Below are positions 21,650 to 33,200 of a stretch of DNA of 55,821 nt, in pieces (position 1 is the first letter of the stretch; each line of letters begins with the position of its first letter). The notes under the pieces were generated by a model. That model did not search any database. It had not been told where the DNA came from and saw only the letters and a list, made by a program, of their open reading frames with translations. The stretch is taken from contig JAPTJF010000415.1 in the NCBI GenBank assembly GCA_029339195.1, positions 1-55,821 of the forward strand, read 5' to 3'. This stretch comes from Micractinium sp. NFX-FRZ. Its lineage: Eukaryota > Chlorophyta > Trebouxiophyceae > Chlorellales > Chlorellaceae. The translations under genes were made by a program, and so were the position numbers.

Positions 21650-24177
21650 TCACTCCCAGAAGGCGTCGTCCTCCTCGTCTGCCCCTGCGCCGCCGCTGCC
21701 TGCCGCGGGGCCCTCCCCTGCTGCCACCCTGCAGTCTAGCGTCGTCTCCGCTACCTCAGCCTGCGCCAGCTGCTGCCGCACATCCTCCCCACGCTGACGG
21801 CGCGGCACGCCCTGGGGCGGCGCTCGCGGCGGCGCGCCCGCCAGCGCCGCTGCCGCTGCCGCCATGGCTGCCGTACCTTCCTGCCGCCGACCATCGACCT
21901 CCATGGGTGCTGCCCCAGCTGCCCCTGCTGCCCCTGCTGCCCCTGCTGCGCCACGCTGCCGCCGCGCGTCCTGCTGCTCCGCACGCCGTGCACGCCCCGC
22001 TGCCTGGCCCGCCGCTGGCAGCAGCCTGCTGCCCGCGCTGGGGGTGCCACGGGTGGTGCCGCCTGTACTGCCAGCCTGGAGCGGTACATGGTACTGCTGA
22101 TCAAGCCCTAGGTAGCTGTCACAGATGAGCAGCAGGTCTACAGCGGACAGGGGCTGGCCGCCAGGGTTGCATGCTGGGAAGGTCAGCCTGCAGGATGGCA
22201 GGAGGGAGAGACATGGAGGGAGATTATCATTCGGGCAAAGGGACGGTGGCGGGCCGTGCATTGATCGAGGAGGGGGGTGGTGAGGGTACTTTTGCAGGGG
22301 CGCAGGGGCGTGAGGATGCGGAATACTGGGCTGCCCAAGCTGCGGGGGCAAGCACTCAGATGCGGCCACACCTCGCTCCTGACATGTCCGGAAGGAGAAG
22401 AAGAAGGGCAAAGGCCCTTTGCTGTACACGCACCGCAGCACACCTCCCAGCCATCACAACCCCCGCCCCCTGCCCCACCCAGGTGTGCACTTGCCTGGTG
22501 GTGGTGCGCTGCCCAAAAGAGACGCGCTTGATGGCATAGAGGGCCCCGGAGGAGGTGTCCCCGGCAACCAGCCACCAGCCCTCCTCCTTGACCTGCGGGC
22601 CAGGTCAGCAGAGCAGGCGAGGCAGGCCAGACGGGCGGATGAGTGCGAGGGGTTGGGCGGGGAGCCAGGGGGGAGGTGGGTGGGGTTCCAACAGTCAAGC
22701 AGGAAGGCAGCGGTAAACAGACAGACAAGCAGGCAGGCAGGCAGGCAGGCAGGCAGGCACAGCAAGACCCCCGCGCAGGCATGCATGCAGGCAGGCGGTG
22801 CTGCCGGCGCTGTATGCGAGGCGTGCCTTGGGGAAGCGCGGCGCGTAGACGCGGGGCGGCGTCTGCCGGCTGCCCCCCTTCCCACCCAGCCTCTGCAGCT
22901 CCACTTCCAAAGTGAGGCTGCCGCCCTCGGGCCCGCCGCCACCTGCCCTGCCGCCGCCGCTGCCGCCGCCACTGCCGCCCTGCACGCCTGCCTGCTGCTG
23001 CGCCTGCTGCGGCGCCTGCTGCGGCACCTTCCAACTGACTTCCACCGATGGGAGCCTCTCACATACTGCCAGCACATCTCTCGCCTCCCGCTGCCCCACT
23101 GCTGCCTCTACAGCCTTCGCTGCCGCCGCCTGCTCACTGCCGCCCGCCCGCAGCGCCTGCAGTAGCAGCGGCAGGTGGCCAAGCCCGCTCGCCGCCAGCT
23201 GCTCTGCCCCCGCTGCTGTGATGTGGGGCAGGGTCAGCAGGCTGCTGCCGTCGTACCACCGCCCCTGCAGGCAGGCAAGCAGGGCAGCAGCAGACTCGAG
23301 TCGGGGGTCAGGCAGGGAGGCAGGGAGGCCGGCAGCAGGGCTGACTGATGGCCGGCCAGAGCAATAGGGCAGCGGGACAGAAGGCCCCTCGCTTGCCTGC
23401 CCGAGTAAGAGCACCAGCATGCTCCTCGGGAGGCGCTACTGGGTGCCCCTCATTGCCTGACTGCCTCCCCACCCGGCCAACCCCAGCCCGCACAGCTGAC
23501 TGCTGCGGCATGCCACACAGCTGACCGCAGCTGTGTGTACCGAGTGCCCTCCCCCCCCCCCCCCGCCAGTACACCACATGCCCAGCCATGAGAGAGATCA
23601 GCGTGCGGCCCACACTCCACTGCGCCTCTCCTGTCCTGCTTGCCTGCATGAGCGACTGCACCAGTGACATGGCTGCCAGGGCGGTGTCCAGCCAGCCCGC
23701 GTCCGAAGAGATGTCAACCAGGGACTGAAATGGGGGCGGGGCAGGGGAGACGGGTGGGCAGGGGTTGGTCTGAGGCTGCGCTGTGTGCATGCTGAATGTC
23801 CCGCGATCCCATCCCGACACCTCAGCACACATCAGCGCCAACAAGTTGTCCAGCACAGTGCACACACCCGCAGCATTGCCACGTCACTCCCCCGATCGAC
23901 CCTGCGACGCCACCCCCCTGCCACGTCAGCACGTGTGCCACGTCAGCCCCACCTGCAGGATGCGCAGCGTGTTGTCCAGCACCCCCTTGGTGTCTGTCAC
24001 GTAATCTGAGATGGGCAGCGGCAGGCGGCCCATGTGCGCCTGCAGCAGCAAGTTGGCCTTGGTGTGGGGGTCGTCTGCAATGGGGGGGTTGAGGAGGGGA
24101 GGAGGGGAGGGATGGGGAAGTTGGGAGGGAGGCGACGGGAGGTTGTCGGCATGAGGTTGGCCAGCAAAGCAGCGGCG

Positions 24178-24214
<37 letters not shown>

Positions 24215-27200
24215 TGGGCGGTCAGGTCAGTAGGAGCAGGAGTTTACCAAAAAAACAGTGGAGTTGGCTGCAGCATGTCACGCCACACTGCCTAGCATCC
24301 TGCACCTACTACTGCGCCCACCCGCCCTGCCCGCCTGCCCGCCCGCCCCACCTGCGGTGCGCGTGTCCACCCCCCACCGCACTTGCTGGGACAGCACCAC
24401 ATTCAGCTTGTCCTCGTTGTGGCGCACGGGCAGCTCGTCATATTCGGCCGCCGCGCACAGCACGGGCAGCAGGGCCTGCGGAGCAATGGTGTGGAAGGGG
24501 GGAGGAGGGGAGGTGGGTGGCAGGGAGCGGTGTGCACGCGCTTGTTGGTGTGTTTGCAGGTTGGCATGGGGAGGGCCTGCATGCACACCAGCCCACCCTG
24601 TCTTTGCAACCACCCACCCACCCACCCGCCCACCCACCTGCACGTCCATGCCGGGCGTGAGCTGCTGCGCAAAAGTGGCCATGGTCTGATGCTTCATGTA
24701 GTAGAAGGAGCAGATGCGGCCCATGGTCAGGCCCTCCACCGCACCCGTCTCCTCGTCCACCTGCGGGCGGGGATGTCAGTAGTGAGCAACACACCGGATG
24801 ATGGGGAGAAAAGCAAACATATGGGATGGAAGAGGCGGCAGGCGCAGCCCATGGGCAGATGCTCTGCTGCAACCTATGCCCTCAATCAACCTGCACATGG
24901 GAGTGCCAAGTAGCAAGCAAGCGCAAACGCTCTTCGAAAACACTCTTCCCCGTCCTGACCTGCTCCGCCACCCGGAGTTCCAGGCAGCCAGAGCCCTGCA
25001 CCTGTGTGCAGCACCCCCTCCACCACACACCCACAGGCGGAACACCCATGTGATCAACTTATCAGCTTGATTCAACCAGGCACCCACCTCCAGGCAGCCG
25101 GCGTCCTGCAGCCGCGCCAGCACCCCCTCCACCAGGGCAGACAGGTAGGCAGACACAGCACCCTGCTCCGTGCTCTCCAGGTCGTAGTAGGAGGGGTTCT
25201 GGAGCAGGCGCCTGCACAGCGGGGGGGAGGTGCACAAAGCGGGCGGGCTGGTGCCAGTGTGAGGGCTTAAGCACACAGCCCTGGCAGGCGAGGGGGCCCA
25301 GCGGATGTGATGCCTGTTCAGAGGCGTCGGCCCGGCTCCCTTTGGAGCGCTCGCCTGCCCTGCCTCCCCTCCCGCCCCTCCCCTCCGTGCCCCCCCACCT
25401 GATGAAGAAGGTCCAGGTGAGGTAGTCCACCGCGTCCTGCCGGCTCTTGATGGTGCCTGAAGAACAAAGAGGGAGGCAAGGCGGGCTGGGGGGAGGAAGT
25501 GTGGGCAGGCTGCACGTGTGGGCAAGCATGTCAGTGAGCATGCCGGGGTTGCTCGTGTGGGCAGGCCGCACGCACAGCCGAGGCGCCCCACCCCGCGCCA
25601 TCGACCGCCCACTTCCTCCGCCTCCTACAACAGCAGCAGCACCGCTGCTCAGTAGTGGCCCATCACATCACCTGTAAGAGCCACATCTGCTTTGCTTGGA
25701 TGCACTGGATGCATCCAACCATCCACCCCGCCTCTCCTGTACAGCCGCCCACCAAACACCTCTCCCCCGCGCCGCCCTCCCCGCCTCACCCGCCACCACC
25801 TCTGCGTTGAAGTGGTCTGGCAGCTGGTCTGGCAGGGAGGACTCCACTGGGAATGGTTCGTACAGGAACTTCTTGTAGAACGACTTCTTGGGCTCGTGCA
25901 CCTGTGGACATGGGGATGCAGCAAGCTGTTTGTTGCTGGACGAGTCGCCATCCGCTGCCTCACCGTACTGCCCACAACACGGCGCAGGTCGGACCGCTTC
26001 CCTACCGCCCGGTCCCCTCAGCCAGGCTCCCCGCCCCATCCTCCATCCACCTGCCTGCCCACAAAACAAGCACACGCACGCACCATAATGACGGCCACCC
26101 CGTGCCGGTCGTACTGCGGCCGCCCAGCGCGCCCCATCATTTGGAGCACATCGGTGATGGGGTAGTCCACGTACCGCCTGCGGTACAACGTGGACAGGTG
26201 GCGGTACAGCTGGCGGCATGTCAGCTCAGCAGAAAGCGCCTTGTGAACGCGGCAAGGCTGCATGGCAGGGCTGCTGCCCCCTGGCAGCCCTGCTGCTGCT
26301 GAACCAAAGCTGCCCCGCTTCGCCATCAAGCATCTAGAACCACCGCCTCAGAATCAGGCCTTGCTCTCCCCGCCACCCCATCCCACAGTACCTTGTCTGG
26401 TGGGGGTTGTCATAAATCTCCCCGCCCCATTGGCCTGCCCACAGCAATCTCCCCGCCCGTCCTTCCCAACCAACCCCTGGGTGCTTTCTGTCTTACGAGC
26501 GAGCCCCGCCCCGGCCCGCCTCACTTGGTGGGTGCATCGTAGAATTCGGTCCCCTTGATGATGACTAGGTGGGCGGGGGTGTTGACGCCCCAGGCCAGCG
26601 TGGAGGTGGCCACCAGGACCTGCACGTCATGGTGCAGCAGGGCGGGTGCGGGTGGCGCTGCCAGCACGCTCGGCTCAGCGTGCATGTCGTGCGGGCGGGA
26701 GCGCCTCCCCTTGAAACGGGGGCCCACACCTGGACCTCCCCTCCCCTACAGACAGCGGCCTTTACATGGAACATGTTGTCTCCCACACACAGAGCAGATG
26801 CCCCCACCTGAGCCCGAATCCCCCACATGCAGCTGCCCGGACCCCTCCCCTACCTGGACCCGCCTGCCCACCACACACACAGCTGCCCCCCTCACCTGTA
26901 CCTGGCCCCCCACGTACAGCGGCCCCACCTGAGCCTGCCTCCCCCCGCTAACATTACACACGTTCTCAGGCGGTCTTGCAGTACCCGACCACCTGGCCCG
27001 CACCTGTATCTTGCCCCCCACGTACAGCCGCCCCCGCCTGCTCCTGCCTCCCTCCCCCCACTTACAGCTGCCCCGCCCGCACCTGTATCTTGCCCCCCAC
27101 GTACAGCCGCTCCACCAGCTCCCTGTCGCTGTCTGGCAGACCCGCGTGGTGCAGGCCAATGCCAAAGGCCAGGGTGTCGCGCAGGGAGGCGTCCTTGACC

Positions 27201-30200
27201 AGCGCCATGTGCTGGTCCAGCTCGTGGTCTGTGAGAGAGAGGGGAGGATGCAACATTTCGTTGGTTCCTGCTGCATTGTTGCATGCCCACCGCCTTGCTT
27301 GCCTGATGTGCTGGCCCTCCCCCGATCGTGGCAGGGAGGGAAGAGGGGTGGCAGGGGGAGGGCAGGTGTGCATGGCCCTGGCACGGCCTCTCCCACACCG
27401 CTGACCGCTCACACCACAAGACAAGACCAGTCAGGGATCGGCAGCAGTGGGGCGTTTGCCGCCGCCACTATTAAGTTATTTCTTTGCAAGGACGGCAAAG
27501 CACGCTTGGCCAAGCGTGCAAACACACACGCCAGGAGTGCCCCCCTCACCCGTCATGTGGAGGAAGACGCGGGGGCGGTCGTCTGCCGCCGCATACGCCA
27601 TGATGTCCAGCGCCGTGAGGCGGGTCTGGCGGCGGGAGGACACAAAGATGAGGACCTGGGAGGACGGGAGGGGGACGGGGGAGGCGGGGGAAGCAGTGTG
27701 GACAGCATTAGGGTGTAGGACTGTTAGAGGGAGTGGGGGGGAGGGGAGCAGAGGAGGCAAGGGAGCCGTGGGGCGCGAGTGCCAGGCAATCGAAGAATCC
27801 TGCATACGCCCGCCCACAGCACACACCAGACAGCGACACCAATCGGGGGGGTCTGCCTGCCTGCTTGCCCCCCTTTCCCCGCCCCGCCAGCACACCCACG
27901 CCGCTGCCCCGCCCGCCATGCCGTGCTCACCGGCTTGATGGGTGAGTGGCTCTGGATGGCTGCGTAGGCGGGCTTGTTCATGGTGGCCATGCGGGGGCAG
28001 TAGAACTTGCCGGGGTAGCCCTGCGGCACAAAAGACAACATGGGATGGGGAAGTCGTTCTGAGCCGGTGTTCAGGGGCAGTAGAACTTGCCGGGGTAGCC
28101 CTGCGGTACACAGTAAACAAGACAACAATGGAGGAGAAAATCCTTCTCAACCGGTACGGGAGCCAGTTTGCCGGGGTAGCCCTGAAGCATGCACAGGAAG
28201 GTGGAGGCACAGTTTCTGAGCAGGTATTCGTTCATTGAAGGGGCATTCGTTTTCTGAGGGAAGGGGGGATCTATTCTCAGAGGGGGACTCAGCCTCAGCT
28301 GGCGAGTGACATGTGAGCCCAGTGTTTGGCAGAAGGTAAAAGTGGGCGGCAGGCGCGCAGTTCAGGTGGCGCAGGAAATGGCAGCGGTGCGACGGCGGTC
28401 CCCTGTCAGCAGGTTGCACTGGAAGGCTGCGCCCCACCCCACCGCCAACCGTACCGTAAACAGGCACCCCACCCCAGCCTGCGCCCTGCCCCTATCGCAG
28501 CTGCTCTACACTCAGTCACCTCTACATCCCTACTTTGCCTCCCCCTTTGCCACCCAGCCACCAACCCACCTGGATGTGGCACTCCAGGGGCACGGGGCGC
28601 ACGCTGGGCTTGAAGTTGAACAGGCCCTGCACAGCACACACAGCATGGCGGCGCGGGTGTGATCCAGCAGCAGGCAGGCAGCAGTGCGTGGAAGCAGCTG
28701 GCAGGAAGGCTGCCTGGCTGGCGTGCTTGCTCAGCAGGCAGCTGGTGTCCTAGGCGCAGGCACATGTGCATACACAACTTCAGCAAACTAGCGAGCGTTG
28801 ACGTGCCCCCCCGGCCCAGCAATTCCCAGCCAGTCTGCCAGGCCCCGCAGCTGGGTGCACGCACAGGCACAGCGCAGGCACAGCGCAGCACAGCAGGCAC
28901 AGCAGGCACAGCACGAAGCGGTGCCAGAGCTCACCGGCCCTGTGATGCCCAGCCAGTCTGCCAGGTCCTGGGCGTTGGCAAGGGCGGTGGACAGCCCCAC
29001 AAACCGGATGGCGCGCTCGGTCTGGCGTGGGGAAGAGGACGGGGCGGGTGAGGAGGGGGGCGGGCGGGCAGGCGCCGGTCAGGGTGCGGCGGCAAGTGGC
29101 GCCAGCTGGGTGCGCTGCGATGCATCACGCAGCCAGCATGGCAGCACGGCACGGTGCACCCTTACCTCTACCTCTTTCCGATAATGCTTGCCTGTGCGGC
29201 GATGTACCGCATGCACCCATACCCCGCCGCCGCCCCCTGTCCTCCCCCCCTGTACTGCCCCCGCTTTCTTGTACTGCTCACCTGTGCGGCGATGTACCGC
29301 ATGCGTGACACGATCACCTCCAGGATGGGCCCGCGGTCCGCACCCAGCAGGTGGATCTCGTCAATGATCAGCAGCCCCACCTGCAGGGTGTAATGTAATG
29401 TATACAAATGTGTAAACGTGAGTCGCAACTCAATGTTCAAGGGCAAGGAACACAGGTGTCTCGCCAATGATCAGCAGGCCCACTTGACGTCACAACTCAA
29501 CGTTCAAGGCCAAGAGGCACAGTGCACTTCCACGTGCCATTGCGGCAACGCAGGGAACAGCCACCCTTTGTGTGCATGCGGCAGCACGCCCATCCGCCCC
29601 TGCTCATCCACGGCACCTCCCCAACGGCGCCCTCACCTTGCGCACATACCCCCTGCTGTGCCAGTTGCGCGAGATGCCGTCCCACTTCTCGGGGGTGCAG
29701 ATGATGACGTCAGCGGCCATCAGGGCGTGCTGCACAGCGGGCACAGCAGGGGTAGGTGGGTGGATGACTAGGTGGCGGCTTCCGGAATGCAGATTTGCAT
29801 GCCAGTACATGGGTACATGGCAATGCAGCTACGCATGCGAGAAGCACCCCGCTAAGCTGGGGCCCGGTCCCCCCCCCCCCCACCCCCCACAATGCGTCAT
29901 GGCCCCCGCTCCATGCCCCTCCAAATGCAGAGGAAAGTGGTAGTAGCAACGCTCCCCACAACGGTGGCACACTCCCCACGTTCGCTCCACCTCCATACGG
30001 TCCCACCCCCCACCCCACCCCCCACCCCACCCCACCCCACCCCAACTGGCACCCTCGGTGCAATTTATGTAGTGCCATGGGGCCACCACCATGTTTGGCG
30101 TGTAGCCCCCGGTGAGCTCCACCCCCATCTGGCCCCCACACCACACCACACCACCCCAACTGGCACCCTCGGTGCAATATATGCAGTGCTATGTGTGGCC

Positions 30201-33200
30201 CCACCATGTCTGCCGTGTAAGTCCCCGGTCAGCTCCAACCCCATCTGGCCGGCCCCCACTCCCCACTCCACCCCAGAGTGGCACACTCGTTGCAAAAGGC
30301 AGTAGTGGCAGCCCCACCATGTCTGGCGTGTAGTCCCCGGTCAGCTCCACCATGCGCTTGTCCAGCACCTTGCAGAAGCCCTGCCCCCAGTCCTTGATGC
30401 GCTCACGCACCAGCGCCTTGAGGGGGGCAATGTAGATGATCTGCGGGGGGGGGAGGAGGAGAGGGGAGTGTACAGCAGGAGAGGGCAGAAGGGGACAAAG
30501 GGAGGGAGGTTTGAGAAGCGGCAGCGGCCTCAGGTGTTTGCTGCGCTGAAAGAAACCAGCAGCTCGAGGTGCGCGCTTTGCATGGCCGGCGCTGCAAGCT
30601 ACAGTTGCGGGGAGCAGCACAAGCTGTCCCCCGGCCATGGCCTGCCAACCATCCATGCATGCACGCACCTGCGCTGGCTGTGCAGCACCGGGCAGCACAC
30701 CTGCGATCATGTGCACCCCATTGCCCGCCCCCTGTGCCCAGCACCTTCCGCGCCTTGTGCTGGCTTCCAGGCCGGCATTCGCACTTACCCCACATCCTGC
30801 CCGGCACCCCTGCAGCCCTGCCTGCACACCCCAGTCCCCCAGCCCCGCACCCCTTCAGCCCTGCCCCGCACCTTCTGCCCCGGGTGCTGGCTGAAGCAGC
30901 GCAGCATGCAGAGCTCGGCGCTGATGGTCTTGCCAGAGCCAGTGGGAGCGCCCAGCAGGACGGGGTGGTCCGAGTGGTAGAGAGTGTGGAAGGCCTGGAG
31001 GGGGAGAAGGTGGGCAGGGCGGGAGAGGGAGGGAGGCATGGGGCGGCGCACACGAGGGCGGCATGGACAGCGGCGAGAGGGCGGCGCAGCAGGGGCTTGT
31101 GGTCGCTTGCGTGCCCCCCAGCCTCACCCCTGACCTCATGTCCCCGTCCCCGATGCCAATCTTCGGCAGGCCAACAGTGCTGAACACTAACAGGCGCTGC
31201 CAGAACTTTTGGCACACACCCAAACACCAGCCACCACCGCCCACCACCCGCGCCCCACCTGCGTCTGGATGGGGTTGAAGTGCGAGAACTTGTAGAGGGA
31301 CTCGTACACAGGGCTGCCCAGCGCGCTGACGGGCAGGGGGTCCAGGTCCAGCAGCTCTGCAGGGGAGGTTGTTGCATACAGGTTGTTGTGTGTTGGTATG
31401 TTGGCTTAGTATGCACCTTGTTTCCTTGGGCACTAGTTGCACCCAGGTCGAGCATCTATGCAGGCAGGGTGAAGTGTGTTTGGCGGGCGGGCAAGGGCCC
31501 GGCGGGGCGTGCGCACCTGTGTGTGGCGGGTGCTTCTCCGGCAGGATGAGCCCCTTGAAGCTCACAGCCAGCAGCGCCTCCGCGCCCAGCCACTGCAGGG
31601 GCACACACGGACCGGACGTATAGACTTGGTCGCTGCTTGTTCGCAGGTCTGCAACTTGCAGCCAGCAGGCTCGTGGGCGGGCAGGATACGAGGGCCACCT
31701 GCCCCCAAACCCTTCCCGCACCACCTTCAATACAAACAATGCGCCAAAACGCTCCCCCCGGCCCTCCCAAGTGCCCGCCCGCCCACCACACCTGGTCGGA
31801 CACCACCCGCACATAGTACTGTGAGGGCAGCGGCTCAAAGATGGGCACCGTGAAGGCCACGCGCTGCTCCCCCTCCCGCATCATCTTGCGGGTCAAAATC
31901 CACGTCTCTGCTCAGGCAACGGGGACAGCACATCAGCATCATCAACAACAACAGTTCCAGACAACAGCGCTGAGAATATGAGCCACACAAGCTGCCCCAC
32001 GCACCCGACTGATAGATGTGCTCGTTGTCCACCACCCAATATCCAATGAAACCAAGTTGAATACCGGAAAACAAGCTGCCCCACGCACCCGAGTGGTAGA
32101 TGTGCTCGTTGTCCGAGTCCTCCACCCACACCAGCCACTTGAGCGCGTTGCCGTGCACGCTGCGCCACACATGGGGGCCGGGCGGTGGGGGCAGGTGAGG
32201 CAGGCGCGAGGCGGGTCGAGTGGCGCTGAGCTGAGGCAGCACACGTGAGCATAGGTGCAGTGCTTGCATGGTACGCCCCCGCATGTGCCTCCTCCTGCTC
32301 CTACGCCATGTCACCCACTCAAGAGCACGGGTGGCAGCGTGCTGTGTGAGCAGCAGTGCGCCTCTACCACCCACTTCTCATCAACTACCACCCCTCTTCG
32401 CCAGCCACATCCCACGCAACTCACCACGCCACTCGCTACCAAACAAATGCAGATCCCCTGCCCACCTGTCCTTCCAGTTGAAGGCGGGCGTGATGGTGAG
32501 CTGGATGCGCAGCACGGTGCGGGTGATGGGGTGCAGCTGAGCCTCCAGCTGCAGAGCAGCGGGGAGAGGGGAGGAGAGGCCACAGCCATCATATGCATAG
32601 CACGACATGCGGTTCTTGCTTGCACATCGCCTTGCCCATTGTGCAAGCGAGGGCTGAGACGGGGCGGGTGCTGAGAGGGTGCGGGGAGACGCTGGCAGCA
32701 GGCAGACACGTGCGGTGCTCGTCTGCTCTGCCGTGCCCTTGTACTCAAACAGTGTGCGTGCATGTGCTGCCCCGCGAAGAGGTGCAACTCAGGACCGGCT
32801 TGGCACGGCAGCTGACAGCAGGGGCGGCGGGCGGGGCAGGGCGTGACAGCTGGCGGCAGAGGCGGCGGGCAGGGCGTGCCTGGAGGTATGGGAAGTTGGA
32901 GACGGCGGTGGCGATCTGGTTGCCGGCGGCGGGGTGGCGGAGCACGCTGCCGATCTCTCGGGGGTCCATGTCCTGAGGGGTGGAGACAGCGGGGGGGGGA
33001 GACAGAGGGAGAGAGGGAGGGACGGTTGAGAGGGCGTGCCAGGTGCATGCGACATCAGTCAGGCAGTGGCAACGAGTACGGTTATGAGGGCGTCCAAACA
33101 GCCCCTGGGACCGCAGCCCACACTGGGGCGGGCGGAAAATGACGGCGCACGGGGCCACCTGGCACCGGGGCGCTGAGGGCAGGCATCCCTCTGCAGCTCG

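Larger units (their letters stand above)
21650..25456 (-). other. ASCC3: ASCC3 part 5: second Sec63 unit and C-terminal extension
   Basis: Exons: 25399-25456, 25088-25211, 24638-24760, 24352-24475, 23953-24074, 23644-23724, 22827-23264, 22495-22592, 21650-22187. Family stretches are [26 protein letters not shown] [31 protein letters not shown] and [11 protein letters not shown]. Three introns here use GC donors (ATGCAG|GCAAGC, CCCAAG|GCACGC, ACCAG|GCAAGT). The tail after DQQY is a low-complexity Ala/Arg/Gln/Gly region with a GAA tandem and an acidic end. Confidence 0.87.
25790..31356 (-). other. ASCC3: ASCC3 part 4: second helicase cassette
   Basis: Exons: 31259-31356, 30872-30994, 30318-30440, 29637-29729, 29282-29380, 28935-29021, 28570-28626, 27931-28020, 27550-27655, 27083-27228, 26525-26619, 26084-26177, 25790-25901. 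Motifs: FNPIQTQ (Q-like), GAPTGSGKT (I), [12 protein letters not shown] (Ia), CTPEKWD (Ib), DEIH box at 29351-29362 (II), [15 protein letters not shown] (III), [10 protein letters not shown] (IV), [24 protein letters not shown] (V), [12 protein letters not shown] (VI). All catalytic residues are kept, which separates it from the degenerate second cassette of Brr2. Confidence 0.9.

Noticed and set aside
22419..23165. A 248-codon plus-strand frame
   Set aside because: It is antisense to ASCC3 exons 22495-22592 and 22827-23264, which have family similarity and correct phase.
26893..27110. Regularly spaced repeats resembling a CRISPR array
   Set aside because: This is a eukaryotic intron, the units are copies of the neighbouring exon end, and spacing and unit length vary.
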